NCBI GenBank assembly: GCA_030692685.1
Contig: JAUXZO010000035.1
Location: forward strand, 1 to 64,000
DNA from: Acidovorax sp.
GTDB taxonomy: Bacteria; Pseudomonadota; Gammaproteobacteria; Burkholderiales; Burkholderiaceae_C
Direction of reading: 5' to 3'
Length of the DNA stretch: 64,000 nucleotides
Part shown: positions 1 to 8,029 of the stretch, piece after piece
Layout of the letters: every line of letters starts with the position of its first letter
Numbering within the stretch: the stretch's first letter is position 1
Made by a program: the position numbers and the translations under genes
Notes under the pieces: generated by a model
What the model was told of the DNA's origin: nothing
The model's database searches: none
The model's input: the letters and a program-made list of their open reading frames with translations, nothing else

Positions 1-4
1 CGGC

Positions 5-1243
5 GTGCAGCGCCGCTCGCTGCTCAAGGGCACGGCGGGCATCCTGGCAACTGGCATGTTTCCAGCCGTCCATTCGCAAGAAAAGATCGTGCTGCGCTAT
101 TTGGGCACAGCGGTGAACCAGGACAAGGCGATTGCCGAGAAGTTCAAGGCCGACACCGGCATCGAGATCCAGTACGTGGCCGTGACCACCGACGACGTCA
201 CCAAGCGCGCCGTGACTGCCCCCAACAGTTTCGATCTGATCGACACCGAATACTTCTCGCTGAAAAAGATCGTGCCCACGGGCAACCTGAAGGGCATCGA
301 CACCAAGCGCATCAAGAACGCCGACAAGATCACCACGCTGTTCACCAACGGCATGGTGGGCGGCAAGGCCGTGGGCGACCAGGGCACGGCGCCCAAGAAG
401 GTGATCTACCTGGAAGGTGAAAAATCCAAGAAGTTCGCGACGGCGCCCACGCAGTTCATGTCGCTCATCCCCACCGTGTACAACGCCGACACGCTGGGCA
501 TTCGCCCCGATTTGATCAAGCGCCCCATCAACTCCTGGGCCGAGCTGCTCAACCCCGAGTTCAAGGGCAAGACCGCGATCTTGAACATCCCGAGTATCGG
601 CATCATGGACGCCGCCATGGTGGTGGAGGCCATGGGCATCTACAAGTACCCCGACAAGGGCAACATGACCAAGAAGGAGATTGATCTGACGATCAAAACC
701 CTGATCGAGGCCAAGAAGCAGGGCCAGTTTCGCGCGCTGTGGAAGGACTTCAACGAGTCGGTCAACCTCATGGCATCGGGCGAAGTGGTAATCCAGTCCA
801 TGTGGAGCCCTGCCGTGACTGCTGTGCGCACCAAGGGCATCGCCTGCAACTTTCAGCCGCTGAAGGAGGGCTATCGCGCCTGGGCTGCGGGCTTTGGCCT
901 GCCCGCCACATTGAGCGGCCGCAAGCTCGATGGCGCCTACGAGTTCATCAACTGGTTCCTCGATGGCTGGGCGGGTGCGTACCTCAACCGCCAGGGCTAC
1001 TACAGCGCCGTGCTGGAAACCGCCAAGTCCAAGATGGAAGCCTACGAGTGGGCCTACTGGATGGAAGGCAAGCCCGCCACGCAGGACATCAAGAGCCCGG
1101 GCGGCGATGTGCTGGCCAAGACCGGCGCGGTGCGCGATGGCGGCAGCTACGAGTCGCGCATGGGCGGCATTGCCTGCTGGAATGCTTTGATGGACGAGAA
1201 CAATTACATGGTTCAAAAGTGGAACGAGTTTGTAGCCGCATAG
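5..1243 (+). CDS. ABC transporter substrate-binding protein (extracellular solute-binding family 1)
   Basis: This is a periplasmic binding protein for an ABC importer of the spermidine/putrescine/opine type. Residues 3-9 read RRSLLKG, a twin-arginine-like motif, followed by a short hydrophobic stretch to about residue 24, so export before or after folding via Tat is plausible. The mature part has the mixed alpha/beta composition of PotD/PotF-like proteins, with tryptophan-rich segments near the C-terminus. The only start in view is GTG at base 5, right at the window edge, so the true start could lie upstream and the gene may be 5'-truncated here. It is followed by two permease genes (1424 and 2340), with a repeat-like hairpin in between. 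The substrate cannot be told from sequence alone. Confidence 0.85.
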   Translation: MQRRSLLKGTAGILATGMFPAVHSQEKIVLRYLGTAVNQDKAIAEKFKADTGIEIQYVAVTTDDVTKRAVTAPNSFDLIDTEYFSLKKIVPTGNLKGIDTKRIKNADKITTLFTNGMVGGKAVGDQGTAPKKVIYLEGEKSKKFATAPTQFMSLIPTVYNADTLGIRPDLIKRPINSWAELLNPEFKGKTAILNIPSIGIMDAAMVVEAMGIYKYPDKGNMTKKEIDLTIKTLIEAKKQGQFRALWKDFNESVNLMASGEVVIQSMWSPAVTAVRTKGIACNFQPLKEGYRAWAAGFGLPATLSGRKLDGAYEFINWFLDGWAGAYLNRQGYYSAVLETAKSKMEAYEWAYWMEGKPATQDIKSPGGDVLAKTGAVRDGGSYESRMGGIACWNALMDENNYMVQKWNEFVAA

Positions 1244-1249
1244 AAGGTT

Positions 1250-1345
1250 GCACCCCCTGAGGCGCTGCGCGCCTTCACCCCTCTCTCGACCCGCTGCGCG
1301 GTTCGGGAGGGGGACACCCCCGGTGCGGCGGGGCGGCCCTTGCAC
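1250..1345. repeat. GC-rich intergenic hairpin, REP-like
   Basis: The 180-base gap between the binding protein and the first permease contains a GC-rich block opening with CCCCCTGAGGCGCTGCGCG. A strong hairpin lies at about 1278-1313: a CCCCTC arm pairs with GAGGGG around an inner CCGC/GCGG stem. After it comes a second GC-rich part. From memory, blocks of this style recur between genes in Comamonadaceae genomes, but only one copy occurs in this window, so the repeat status is inference. It could lower expression of the permeases relative to the binding protein by stabilising or terminating the upstream transcript. Confidence 0.45.
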
Positions 1346-1423
1346 GTGGGCACTGGCATTGGATAGCGCCAGTTTCCACGGCTCGCGGCGACCCGCAGAC
1401 CTGAATCTCTGAATTGCAACACC

Positions 1424-2338
1424 ATGAGCACATTTACCTCCCCGACCTTGCCCGCCGCGGCGGTCCCCGGCCGCAGCATTGCCGCCTGGTGGCAAGCCGC
1501 GCCGCTCACGCTGGTGTTCGCGCTGTTTTTCCTCATCCCGCTGGCGCTGATCGTGATGGTCAGCTTCTGGGACTTCAACGAATACGAGCTGTTGCCCGGC
1601 TTCACGTTCAAGAACTACGTGTCGATCTTCGCGGGCTGTGGCGATGCGTCGGAGGGCCCGTGCGTCACGCTCAAGACGTATTACTCCACGCTCAAGTTCA
1701 GTTTTCTCGTGTGGCTGATCACGCTGGTGATTGGCTTCACCGTGGCCTATTTTTTGGCCTTCCATGTGCGGTCATCGGGCATGCAGACGCTGCTGTTCGT
1801 GCTGTGCACCATTCCGTTCTGGACGTCCAACGTGATCCGCATGATCTCGTGGGTGCCGCTGCTGGGCCGCAACGGGTTGGTCAACCAGACGCTGGTGGGC
1901 ATGAACCTGATCGAAACGCCCATCGAGTGGCTGCTGTTCTCGGATTTTTCGGTGGTGCTGGCCTTTGTGCACCTGTACACCATGTTCATGATCGTGCCCA
2001 TCTTCAACAGCATGATGCGCATCGACCGCAGCCTCATCGAGGCGGCCAGTGACAGCGGTGCCAGCGGCTGGCAGACGCTGTGGAATGTGATCGTTCCGCT
2101 GTCGCGCACCGGCATCATCATCGGCTCGATCTTCGTCATCACCATCATCATGGGCGACTTCGTGACCATCGGCGTGATGGGTGGGCAGCAGATCGCCTCC
2201 ATCGGCAAGATCATCCAGGTGCAGACCTCGTACCTGCAGTTCCCGCTGGCTGCGGCCAATGCCGTGATCTTGCTGGCCGTGGTGCTGATGATCATCTGGG
2301 GCCTCACGCGCCTGGTTGATATCCGAAAGGAACTCTGA
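1424..2338 (+). CDS. ABC transporter permease (PotB-like)
   Basis: This is an inner-membrane permease subunit of 304 residues with about six hydrophobic segments (roughly 27-47, 92-114, 120-142, 172-192, 236-258 and 276-297). The EAA loop that docks the ATPase is visible at about residues 206-225 (EAASDSGASGWQTLW). The length and the EAA motif match the PotB/PotH family. The start is ATG 1424. The second permease begins two bases after this stop, so the two are translated together. An ATP-binding subunit is absent downstream and probably lies upstream of the window. Confidence 0.88.
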   Translation: MSTFTSPTLPAAAVPGRSIAAWWQAAPLTLVFALFFLIPLALIVMVSFWDFNEYELLPGFTFKNYVSIFAGCGDASEGPCVTLKTYYSTLKFSFLVWLITLVIGFTVAYFLAFHVRSSGMQTLLFVLCTIPFWTSNVIRMISWVPLLGRNGLVNQTLVGMNLIETPIEWLLFSDFSVVLAFVHLYTMFMIVPIFNSMMRIDRSLIEAASDSGASGWQTLWNVIVPLSRTGIIIGSIFVITIIMGDFVTIGVMGGQQIASIGKIIQVQTSYLQFPLAAANAVILLAVVLMIIWGLTRLVDIRKEL

Positions 2339-2339
2339 C

Positions 2340-3227
2340 ATGTCCATTCGAGAATCCCGACCCGCCAGCTTTTGGCCCCTGGCCATTGTTTTTGCCCTGT
2401 TCGTGCTGTTCATGTACGGGCCCATGCTGGTCATCTTCATCCTGAGCTTTCAGGGGCCCGAGGGCGGGCTGACCTTCCCCATGCGCGGCGTGTCGCTGCA
2501 CTGGTTTTACAAACTTGCCGAAGGGCTGGGCGTTGTCGATATCGGCGCGGCGCTGTGGCGATCGCTGGGCCTCGGGGTGGCTGTGATGTTGTGCACCGTG
2601 GTGTTGTCGGTGTTGGCGGGCCTGGCATTTCGCAAGCGGCTGGCAGGCGGCAACACGCTGTTCTTCATCGTCGTGGCCAGCCTGATCATGCCGTCCATCA
2701 TCGTGTCGCTGGGCATTGGGCTGGAGTTCCGGCTTATCGACAACGTCACCAAGGCCGTGCTCGAATGGCTGGGCATGGAGAGCACGCTGGAGGGCTATGG
2801 CACGTCGCTCGGCCTGTTCACCTCGGCCCTGGGTGCGCACCTGACCTGGACGCTGCCTTTTGGCCTGCTCATCATGTTTGCCGTGTTCAACCGCTTCAAC
2901 CCCGCGTACGAAGAAGCCGCCCGCGACCTGGGGGCCACGCCTTGGCAGGGTTTTGCGCACGTGGTGCTGCCGCTGATTGCGCCGTCCGTTGTAGGCATCG
3001 GCATGTTCGGTTTCACGCTCAGTTGGGACGAGATCGCCCGCACCTCGCAGGCTATCGGCGACGTGAACACGCTGCCGCTGGAGCTGCAGGGCCTGACCAG
3101 TACCGTGACCACGCCATCCATCTACGCGCTGGGTACTTTGACCACCGTGGTGTCTTTTGTGGTCATGGGCATCACGCTCGCACTCGTGTGGGCATTGGGG
3201 CGCGGGGGCAAAGGCCGTTCGGGTTAA
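2340..3227 (+). CDS. ABC transporter permease (PotC-like)
   Basis: This second permease subunit has 295 residues and about six membrane segments. The EAA loop reads EEAARDLGATPWQGF near residues 190-204, as in the PotC/PotI family. I chose ATG 2340 because a good ribosome-binding sequence (AAAGGA) ends about 8 bases upstream, inside the end of the preceding gene, and because the gap to the first permease stop is one base; a longer frame beginning at 2316 would overlap that gene needlessly. The gene is followed by a GntR regulator 13 bases downstream, which suggests local control of transport. Confidence 0.88.
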   Translation: MSIRESRPASFWPLAIVFALFVLFMYGPMLVIFILSFQGPEGGLTFPMRGVSLHWFYKLAEGLGVVDIGAALWRSLGLGVAVMLCTVVLSVLAGLAFRKRLAGGNTLFFIVVASLIMPSIIVSLGIGLEFRLIDNVTKAVLEWLGMESTLEGYGTSLGLFTSALGAHLTWTLPFGLLIMFAVFNRFNPAYEEAARDLGATPWQGFAHVVLPLIAPSVVGIGMFGFTLSWDEIARTSQAIGDVNTLPLELQGLTSTVTTPSIYALGTLTTVVSFVVMGITLALVWALGRGGKGRSG

Positions 3228-3240
3228 AAACGGCAGCCAT

Positions 3241-4002
3241 ATGACGACCACAACCCCCAAACCCCGGCGCGCACGCGCTGCCATCACGGAGCCGACCGGT
3301 CCACCTGAGGTACCGGGCCAGATCAGCGACAACGACATGTACGACCGCATGGTGTCGGCCATCCTCGACCACCGCCTGCCGCCCGGCACCAAGCTGGTGG
3401 AGGACAAGTTGGCAGCGGCGTTTGGCGTGTCGCGCACTCGCGTGCGGCCTGTGCTGGTGCGCTTGGCAAACGAACAAGTCGTCACGCTCACGCCCAACCG
3501 GGGCGCGTCCATCGCCCAGCCCAGCCCGCAGGAGGCGTTGGAGGTGTTTGAGGCCCGCCGCCTGCTAGAGCCACGCCTGGTAGAGCTTTTTGTCGCCAAT
3601 GCCACCGACGCTCACATCACCGCGCTGCGCACCTGCATCGATGACGAAGAGGCCGCACGCGCCAGCGGCGACATGCGCCGCGCCATCCGCCTGTCTGGCG
3701 ACTTTCACCTGCACATTGCGCACGCCGCAGGGCACCAAACGCTGGGTCGCATCCTGCGTGAGCTGGTATCGCGCACATCGCTCATCCTGATGACCTACAG
3801 CCCCAGCCATGCCCGCGAACGCGAAGAGGCCACTGCCTGCGGCTGCCGCGAACACCGGGCGCTGATCGACGCGATTCGCCTACGTGATGCACGCGAGGCC
3901 GCTCGCCTCATGCTGGCGCACCTGGCGCGCATCGAAACGCAGCTGGAGTTCACCCCACCCGCCGCTGACGCGCCCGACCTCGTCCAACTGCTGGGCACTT
4001 GA
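3241..4002 (+). CDS. GntR family transcriptional regulator (FadR/FCD subfamily)
   Basis: This 253-residue regulator has an N-terminal winged helix (about residues 30-100; the recognition part reads AAAFGVSRTRVRPVLVRL) and a C-terminal all-helical FCD ligand domain (about 105-235) with conserved histidines (HLHIAHAAGH, EHRALIDAI) that bind a metal and a carboxylate ligand in this family. I chose ATG 3241, the first in-frame start after the permease stop. Its position between the transporter and the racemase-like gene suggests that it senses the transported compound or a metabolite of it and controls the operon, but the ligand is not identifiable. Confidence 0.9.
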   Translation: MTTTTPKPRRARAAITEPTGPPEVPGQISDNDMYDRMVSAILDHRLPPGTKLVEDKLAAAFGVSRTRVRPVLVRLANEQVVTLTPNRGASIAQPSPQEALEVFEARRLLEPRLVELFVANATDAHITALRTCIDDEEAARASGDMRRAIRLSGDFHLHIAHAAGHQTLGRILRELVSRTSLILMTYSPSHAREREEATACGCREHRALIDAIRLRDAREAARLMLAHLARIETQLEFTPPAADAPDLVQLLGT

Positions 4003-4023
4003 TTCCTTTCCTCACGCTTTGCC

Positions 4024-4770
4024 ATGCGCCAGCTGCTCGTCATCAACCCCAACACATCATCCAGCGTCAGCGCTTTGTTGCACCAGCATGTGCAAGCGGC
4101 AGCGGGATCGCATGTGGTGGTGCGCACGGCGACGGCACGCTTTGGTGCGCCCTACATCGCGTGCGAGGCCAGCTACGCGGTGGCCGCCCACGCGGCGCTA
4201 GACGCCTGGGCGCACGACCTGGCACAACCCCAGCCGCAGCCCGATGCGGTGCTGATTGGCTGCTTTGGCGACCCCGGCCTGATGGCGCTGCGCGAGAGCA
4301 GCCCGGTGCCTGTTACCGGCCTGGCGGAGGCATCGTTCATCGAAGCCGCCCGCCACGGCCGCTATGCCATCGTCACCGGCGGCGAGCGCTGGGGCCCCAT
4401 GCTGCAGCGACTGGCGCAGGCGCTGGGGCACTCGCATGGGCTCGCGGGCATTCATACGGTGGCGCCGACGGGAGCCCAACTGGCGGCAGACCCAGAGGCA
4501 GCCCGCGCTTTACTGGTAGAGGCCTGCCGCGACGTGGTGCGGCAGATGGGCGTGCAGGCGGTCATTCTGGGCGGGGCGGGGCTGGCCGGCATGGCCACCG
4601 CAGTGCAGCCGCAGGTGCCGGTGCCGGTGATCGACAGCGTGGTGGCGGGCGCCCACTGGGCGTTGCGTGCGCACCCTGTGCCGTCAGAGCGCGAAGTGCC
4701 GGGTTTCGATGTGGCGTGGGCGGGGGTGTCGGGGGAGATGAAGGTGTTGGGGACGAGCGCAGCAGTTTGA
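4024..4770 (+). CDS. Asp/Glu/hydantoin racemase superfamily protein with only one of the two catalytic Cys
   Basis: The 248-residue protein starts with the family signature LLVINPNTSSS (residues 4-14). The first catalytic cysteine is present in IGCFGDPGL (about residue 80). The second motif, which in hydantoin and allantoin racemases normally reads LGCAG, is here LGGAGLAG (about residues 180-187), with glycine in place of cysteine. A two-base racemisation is therefore doubtful; decarboxylase or lyase members of the superfamily also use one cysteine. The gene follows the GntR gene by 21 bases and is probably the last gene of the transporter operon, so its substrate may be the imported compound. 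Confidence 0.8.
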   Translation: MRQLLVINPNTSSSVSALLHQHVQAAAGSHVVVRTATARFGAPYIACEASYAVAAHAALDAWAHDLAQPQPQPDAVLIGCFGDPGLMALRESSPVPVTGLAEASFIEAARHGRYAIVTGGERWGPMLQRLAQALGHSHGLAGIHTVAPTGAQLAADPEAARALLVEACRDVVRQMGVQAVILGGAGLAGMATAVQPQVPVPVIDSVVAGAHWALRAHPVPSEREVPGFDVAWAGVSGEMKVLGTSAAV

Positions 4771-4793
4771 CGGATCTGTGCGGCGAGTTTAGT

Positions 4794-4812
4794 ATTACAT
4801 ATGTAATTACAT
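4794..4812. promoter_or_regulatory. Palindromic operator candidate of the toxin-antitoxin pair
   Basis: A perfect 14-base palindrome, ATTACATATGTAAT, lies at 4794-4807. A second, overlapping palindrome, GTAATTAC, lies at 4803-4810, and the half-site ATTACAT occurs twice 12 bases apart (4794 and 4806). It sits directly upstream of the ribosome-binding site of the AbrB-type antitoxin. Antitoxins of this class usually repress their own promoter by binding such palindromes. Confidence 0.55.
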
Positions 4813-4823
4813 GGAGGTATCCC

Positions 4824-5048
4824 GTGCACATGCTCAAACTTACTCAGATCGGCAATTCTGTGGGTGTTGTCCTGCCCAAGGAAGCACTGGCCCGTTTGAA
4901 GCTTGGTAAAGGGGAATCCATCTTTTTGATGGAGACGCCCGATGGCTATGCCCTGACTCCTTACGACCCCAGCCTGGAAGAGGAAATCAAGGCGGGACGT
5001 GAGTTTATGCATGACTTTCGCGACACGTTTCACCAATTGGCCAAATGA
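4824..5048 (+). CDS. AbrB/MazE-family antitoxin
   Basis: This small protein of 74 residues has the swapped-hairpin AbrB DNA-binding fold signature: KLTQIGNSVGVVLPKEAL near the N-terminus, then KLGKGESIFL. The acidic C-terminal half (YDPSLEEEIKAG) would bind and neutralise the toxin. Two starts are possible: GTG 4824 and ATG 4830. A GGAGG ribosome-binding site at 4813-4817 is 6 bases from the GTG and 12 from the ATG, so I favour the GTG. The stop overlaps the toxin start by four bases (ATGA), which indicates translational coupling. Pairing an AbrB-type antitoxin with a Doc toxin differs from the classical Phd-Doc pair of phage P1. Confidence 0.85.
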   Translation: MHMLKLTQIGNSVGVVLPKEALARLKLGKGESIFLMETPDGYALTPYDPSLEEEIKAGREFMHDFRDTFHQLAK

Positions 5049-5443
5049 GCTGGCGCTGGGTCAGTAAACAGGCGCTTGTTTTGCTCCATGGCGAGAGCCT
5101 TGCCACCCACGGCGGGCGTGAGGGCATGCGTGACGAAGGCTTGCTGGAGTCCGCACTGATGCGACCGCAAAACATCGTGGCTTATGCAGACGCCGATAGC
5201 CCGCCAGACGTGGCCGCCCTTGCCGCAAGCTATGGCGTGGGGTTGGCTAAGAACCATCCGTTTGTGGATGGCAACAAGCGTGCTGCCTTTCTAGCGGTGG
5301 GTATGTTTTTGTACCTGAATGGTCTGCGTTTGCAAGCCACCCAAGCAGACGCAACCCTGACCATGCTCGCCGTTGCCGCAGGCGATATCACAGAAGAAGC
5401 CTTCGCCTCATGGTTGCGGGAACACACGGTAGCCCGGATATAA
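5045..5443 (+). CDS. doc: Doc-family (death-on-curing) Fic-fold toxin
   Basis: This 132-residue toxin carries the Fic-fold motif HPFVDGNKRAAF at residues 71-82. As in phage P1 Doc, the motif deviates from the AMP-transferring Fic consensus (HxFx(D/E)GNxRxxR) by having lysine after the asparagine. Doc inactivates EF-Tu by phosphorylation in known systems. The catalytic His71, Asp75, Asn77 and Arg79 equivalents are present, so the toxin appears intact. Its start overlaps the antitoxin stop by four bases. A palindromic repeat follows at 5450-5510. Confidence 0.9.
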   Translation: MSWRWVSKQALVLLHGESLATHGGREGMRDEGLLESALMRPQNIVAYADADSPPDVAALAASYGVGLAKNHPFVDGNKRAAFLAVGMFLYLNGLRLQATQADATLTMLAVAAGDITEEAFASWLREHTVARI

Positions 5444-5449
5444 AAATTT

Positions 5450-5510
5450 GAGTGGTTTTGGCATCTAGCGCTTGTCCATCAATCGCTAGTAGCTATAAAT
5501 CCAGGAGTAA
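5450..5510 (+). repeat. Dispersed palindromic repeat, copy A
   Basis: This copy lies between the convergent doc and nth genes. The core is CTAGCG (5465-5470), a 13-base spacer, then CGCTAG (5484-5489), preceded by GAGTGGTTTTGGCAT and followed by TAGCTATAAATC. Its left edge and core match copy F (43334) closely. In the frame used by the gene-internal copies it is free of stop codons. Confidence 0.8.
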
Positions 5511-5524
5511 ATGTGCTCGCCCTA

Positions 5525-6163
5525 TCAAGCCGCCAGCGTCTTCGGCTTGAAGTCGCAGTACTCACTCACCACACACTCCCAGCAACGCGGCTTGCGTGCC
5601 TGGCACACATAGCGGCCCAGCAGGATGAGCCAGTGGTGCGAGTCCACCGCATAGGCTGCAGGCACGCGCTTCATCAGCTGCAGTTCCACCGCCAGCGGGT
5701 TCTTGCCGGGCGCCAGGCCCGTGCGGTTGCTCACGCGAAAGATGTGGGTGTCTACCGCCATGGTGGGCTGGCCGAACGCTACGTTCAGCACCACGTTGGC
5801 CGTCTTGCGGCCCACGCCGGGCAGGGCTTCCAGCGCTTCGCGGGTGCGCGGCACCACGCTGCCGTGCTCTTCCACCAGGATGCGGCAGGTCTCCATCAGA
5901 TGCTTGGCCTTGCTTTTGTACAGGCCGATGGTCTTGATGTAGCCCTCCAGCCCTCCCAATCCCAGGTCCAAAATGGCCTGGGGCGTTCCCGCCACCGGGA
6001 AAAGCCTGCGCGTGGCCTTGTTCACGCCCACATCCGTGGCCTGGGCCGACAGCAGCACGGCGGCCAGCAGCTCGAAAGTGGTGGTGTATTCCAGCTCCGT
6101 GTTGGGCATGGGGTTAGCCGCCTTCAGCGTGGCAAAAAAGGGTTCGATCTGGGCGGTTTTCAT
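5525..6163 (-). CDS. nth: Endonuclease III (DNA glycosylase/AP lyase)
   Basis: This base-excision repair enzyme removes oxidised pyrimidines and cleaves the abasic site. At 212 residues it aligns with E. coli Nth without shifts at the key positions: the helix-hairpin-helix LPGVGRKTANVV carries Lys120, and the catalytic aspartate is in VDTHIFRV (Asp138). The four cysteines of the [4Fe-4S] cluster are at 187, 194, 197 and 203 (C-x6-C-x2-C-x5-C), the same numbering as I recall for E. coli. It converges with doc, with repeat copy A in the gap. Confidence 0.97.
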   Translation of the reverse strand: MKTAQIEPFFATLKAANPMPNTELEYTTTFELLAAVLLSAQATDVGVNKATRRLFPVAGTPQAILDLGLGGLEGYIKTIGLYKSKAKHLMETCRILVEEHGSVVPRTREALEALPGVGRKTANVVLNVAFGQPTMAVDTHIFRVSNRTGLAPGKNPLAVELQLMKRVPAAYAVDSHHWLILLGRYVCQARKPRCWECVVSEYCDFKPKTLAA

Positions 6164-6231
6164 GGGGTTTTCTTATCGGTATCGGGAGCAGCAGAGCAAC
6201 GCCCTGGGGCGCTGTGCGGTTTGTTGGCCGG

Positions 6232-6723
6232 TCAGTGGCTGCGCTGCACCGGCACGCACAGCCAGCATGGAAACCGCCCCGTGGCCGGGTCCACGGCAAA
6301 GTCCTCGTCGTAAATCTCCAGCGCGGCGCGGGGCGACTCGCCTTCAAGGAGTTTCCAGCCTTCAGGAATCTGGTCTGGCTCAGCCATCTTGGCCCAGGCC
6401 GCAGCGATCTCAGGCCCGGTTCCGACGAAATGCAGGCAGGCATAGTCGCCCCCTTCATAGTCCATCACCTGCACGTCCGGCCCGGTGCGCAGGCCTACAC
6501 CGATCTGGACTGCAGCGTCGTACCGGCATTCTTCAGGCAGGGTGCAGGCGGGGTTGTCGTGGCTGAACCCGTAGAACTTGGGTGGTGGGTCTGTCAGCCG
6601 GTGGCTTGCGCACCAGGCGCCAAACCGATCCCACAGCTCGGTCAGGGCGGGGTGGGCATAGGCGCCGGTGTGGCGCATGGCGGCTAGGCGCATGCGAGGC
6701 AGGGTGCGTATCGTCAGGGGCAT
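6232..6723 (-). CDS. GyrI-like small-molecule-binding domain protein
   Basis: This stand-alone 163-residue protein resembles the GyrI-like effector-binding domain (SbmC/GyrI, and the C-terminal domain of Rob and BmrR). Visible features are the N-terminal strand ending in MRHTGAYAH, the central KFYGFSHDNP, and the acidic EGGDYACLHF strand that borders the ligand pocket, with the usual glutamate near the middle. There is no DNA-binding domain, so it is a ligand-binding or gyrase-modulating protein rather than a transcription factor. It is divergent from the aminotransferase gene at 6757. Confidence 0.75.
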   Translation of the reverse strand: MPLTIRTLPRMRLAAMRHTGAYAHPALTELWDRFGAWCASHRLTDPPPKFYGFSHDNPACTLPEECRYDAAVQIGVGLRTGPDVQVMDYEGGDYACLHFVGTGPEIAAAWAKMAEPDQIPEGWKLLEGESPRAALEIYDEDFAVDPATGRFPCWLCVPVQRSH

Positions 6724-6756
6724 GGCGTGTCTCGGCGTTGAAGAGGGGCCAGTTTA

Positions 6757-8022
6757 ATGACGCAGCAGGAAACCTGCGCCGCAATTGGCGACAATGCAAA
6801 GCTTGTCGCCAACCAACTCCCCGCCCACGCCATGCAATTTGCCGACCGCCTGAACAATGTAGAAACCTCCGCCATCCGCGAACTCTTCAAGCTGCTGGGC
6901 AAGCCCGGCATCATCAGCTTTGCCGGTGGGTTCCCGGACAGCGCCATGTTCGACGTGGAAGGCATTCGCGACGCCAGCAACGCCGCACTGACGGAAGAGC
7001 CCGGCGCGGCGCTGCAATATGGCGCCACCGAAGGCTACAACCCGCTGCGCGAACAACTGGCCGCTTTCATGGCCAGCAAGGGCGCCAAAGACGTGGCGGC
7101 CGACAACCTCATCGTCACCACCGGCAGCCAGCAGGCGCTGGACTTGCTGGGCAAGACGCTCATCAGCCCCGGCGACAAGGTCATCGTAGAAGGCCCGACG
7201 TTTCTGGCCACCATCCAGTGTTTTCGCCTGTACGGTGCCGAGCTGATCAGCGCCCCCATCGACGAGAGCGGCGTGAAGACCGACGAGCTGGAAAAGCTGA
7301 TTGCCGAGCACAAGCCCAAATTTGTGTACCTGATCCCCACCTTCGGCAACCCCAGCGGCGCCATGCTGAGCCTGGAACGCCGCAAGGCGGTGCTGGAGAT
7401 GGCCGTCAAGCACAACACGCTGATCGTCGAGGACGATCCCTATGGCGACCTGTACTTTGGCGAGGCGCCGCCGCCCAGCCTGCTCAACTTGTCGGCCACC
7501 GTGCCGGGCAGCCGCGAGCTGCTGGTGCACTGCGGCAGCCTGAGCAAGGTGCTGTCTCCCGGCCTGCGCGTGGGCTGGATGATCGCCCCGGCCGAGCTGC
7601 TCTCCAAAGCCACCATGTGCAAGCAGTTCAGCGATGCGCACACCAGCACCTTTGCCCAGGCCACGGCCGCGCAATACCTCAAGGCTGGCCGGATGCCCGC
7701 CACGCTGGCGAATGTGCGCAAGGTGTACGCCGAGCGCGCCCAGGCCATGGGCGACGCGCTGCGCAAAGAACTGGGCGACGCCATCGATTTTGTGCAGCCC
7801 CAGGGCGGGCTGTTTGTGTGGGCACGCCTGACGGGCGCGGGCGGCAAGGTGGCCGATGGCAACGTGCTGGCCAAGCGGGCGATTGAAAAGGGCGTGGCCT
7901 TTGTGCCCGGCACGCCTTTCTTCTGCGCCAACCCGGATCACGCCACCTTCCGCCTGTCGTTTGCCACCGCCGATGTGGACAAGATCCGTGAAGGTGTGGC
8001 ACGCCTTGGGCAGGCCCTCTGA
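6757..8022 (+). CDS. PLP-dependent aminotransferase (class I/II, MocR-type catalytic domain)
   Basis: This cytosolic aminotransferase has 421 residues and the fold type I core: the GGFPDSAMFD substrate region, EDDPYGDLYF around the PLP-binding aspartate, and the Schiff-base lysine in SLSKVLSPGLRVGW (Lys264). Members of this group include 2-aminoadipate and other branched or aromatic amino-acid aminotransferases; the substrate is not determined. The N-terminal 25 residues before MQFADRL are poorly conserved in appearance. ATG 6757 has a purine-rich GAGGGG about 11 bases upstream, whereas ATG 6832 has none, so I keep the longer form with some doubt. Confidence 0.88.
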   Translation: MTQQETCAAIGDNAKLVANQLPAHAMQFADRLNNVETSAIRELFKLLGKPGIISFAGGFPDSAMFDVEGIRDASNAALTEEPGAALQYGATEGYNPLREQLAAFMASKGAKDVAADNLIVTTGSQQALDLLGKTLISPGDKVIVEGPTFLATIQCFRLYGAELISAPIDESGVKTDELEKLIAEHKPKFVYLIPTFGNPSGAMLSLERRKAVLEMAVKHNTLIVEDDPYGDLYFGEAPPPSLLNLSATVPGSRELLVHCGSLSKVLSPGLRVGWMIAPAELLSKATMCKQFSDAHTSTFAQATAAQYLKAGRMPATLANVRKVYAERAQAMGDALRKELGDAIDFVQPQGGLFVWARLTGAGGKVADGNVLAKRAIEKGVAFVPGTPFFCANPDHATFRLSFATADVDKIREGVARLGQAL

Positions 8023-8029
8023 CGCCCCG

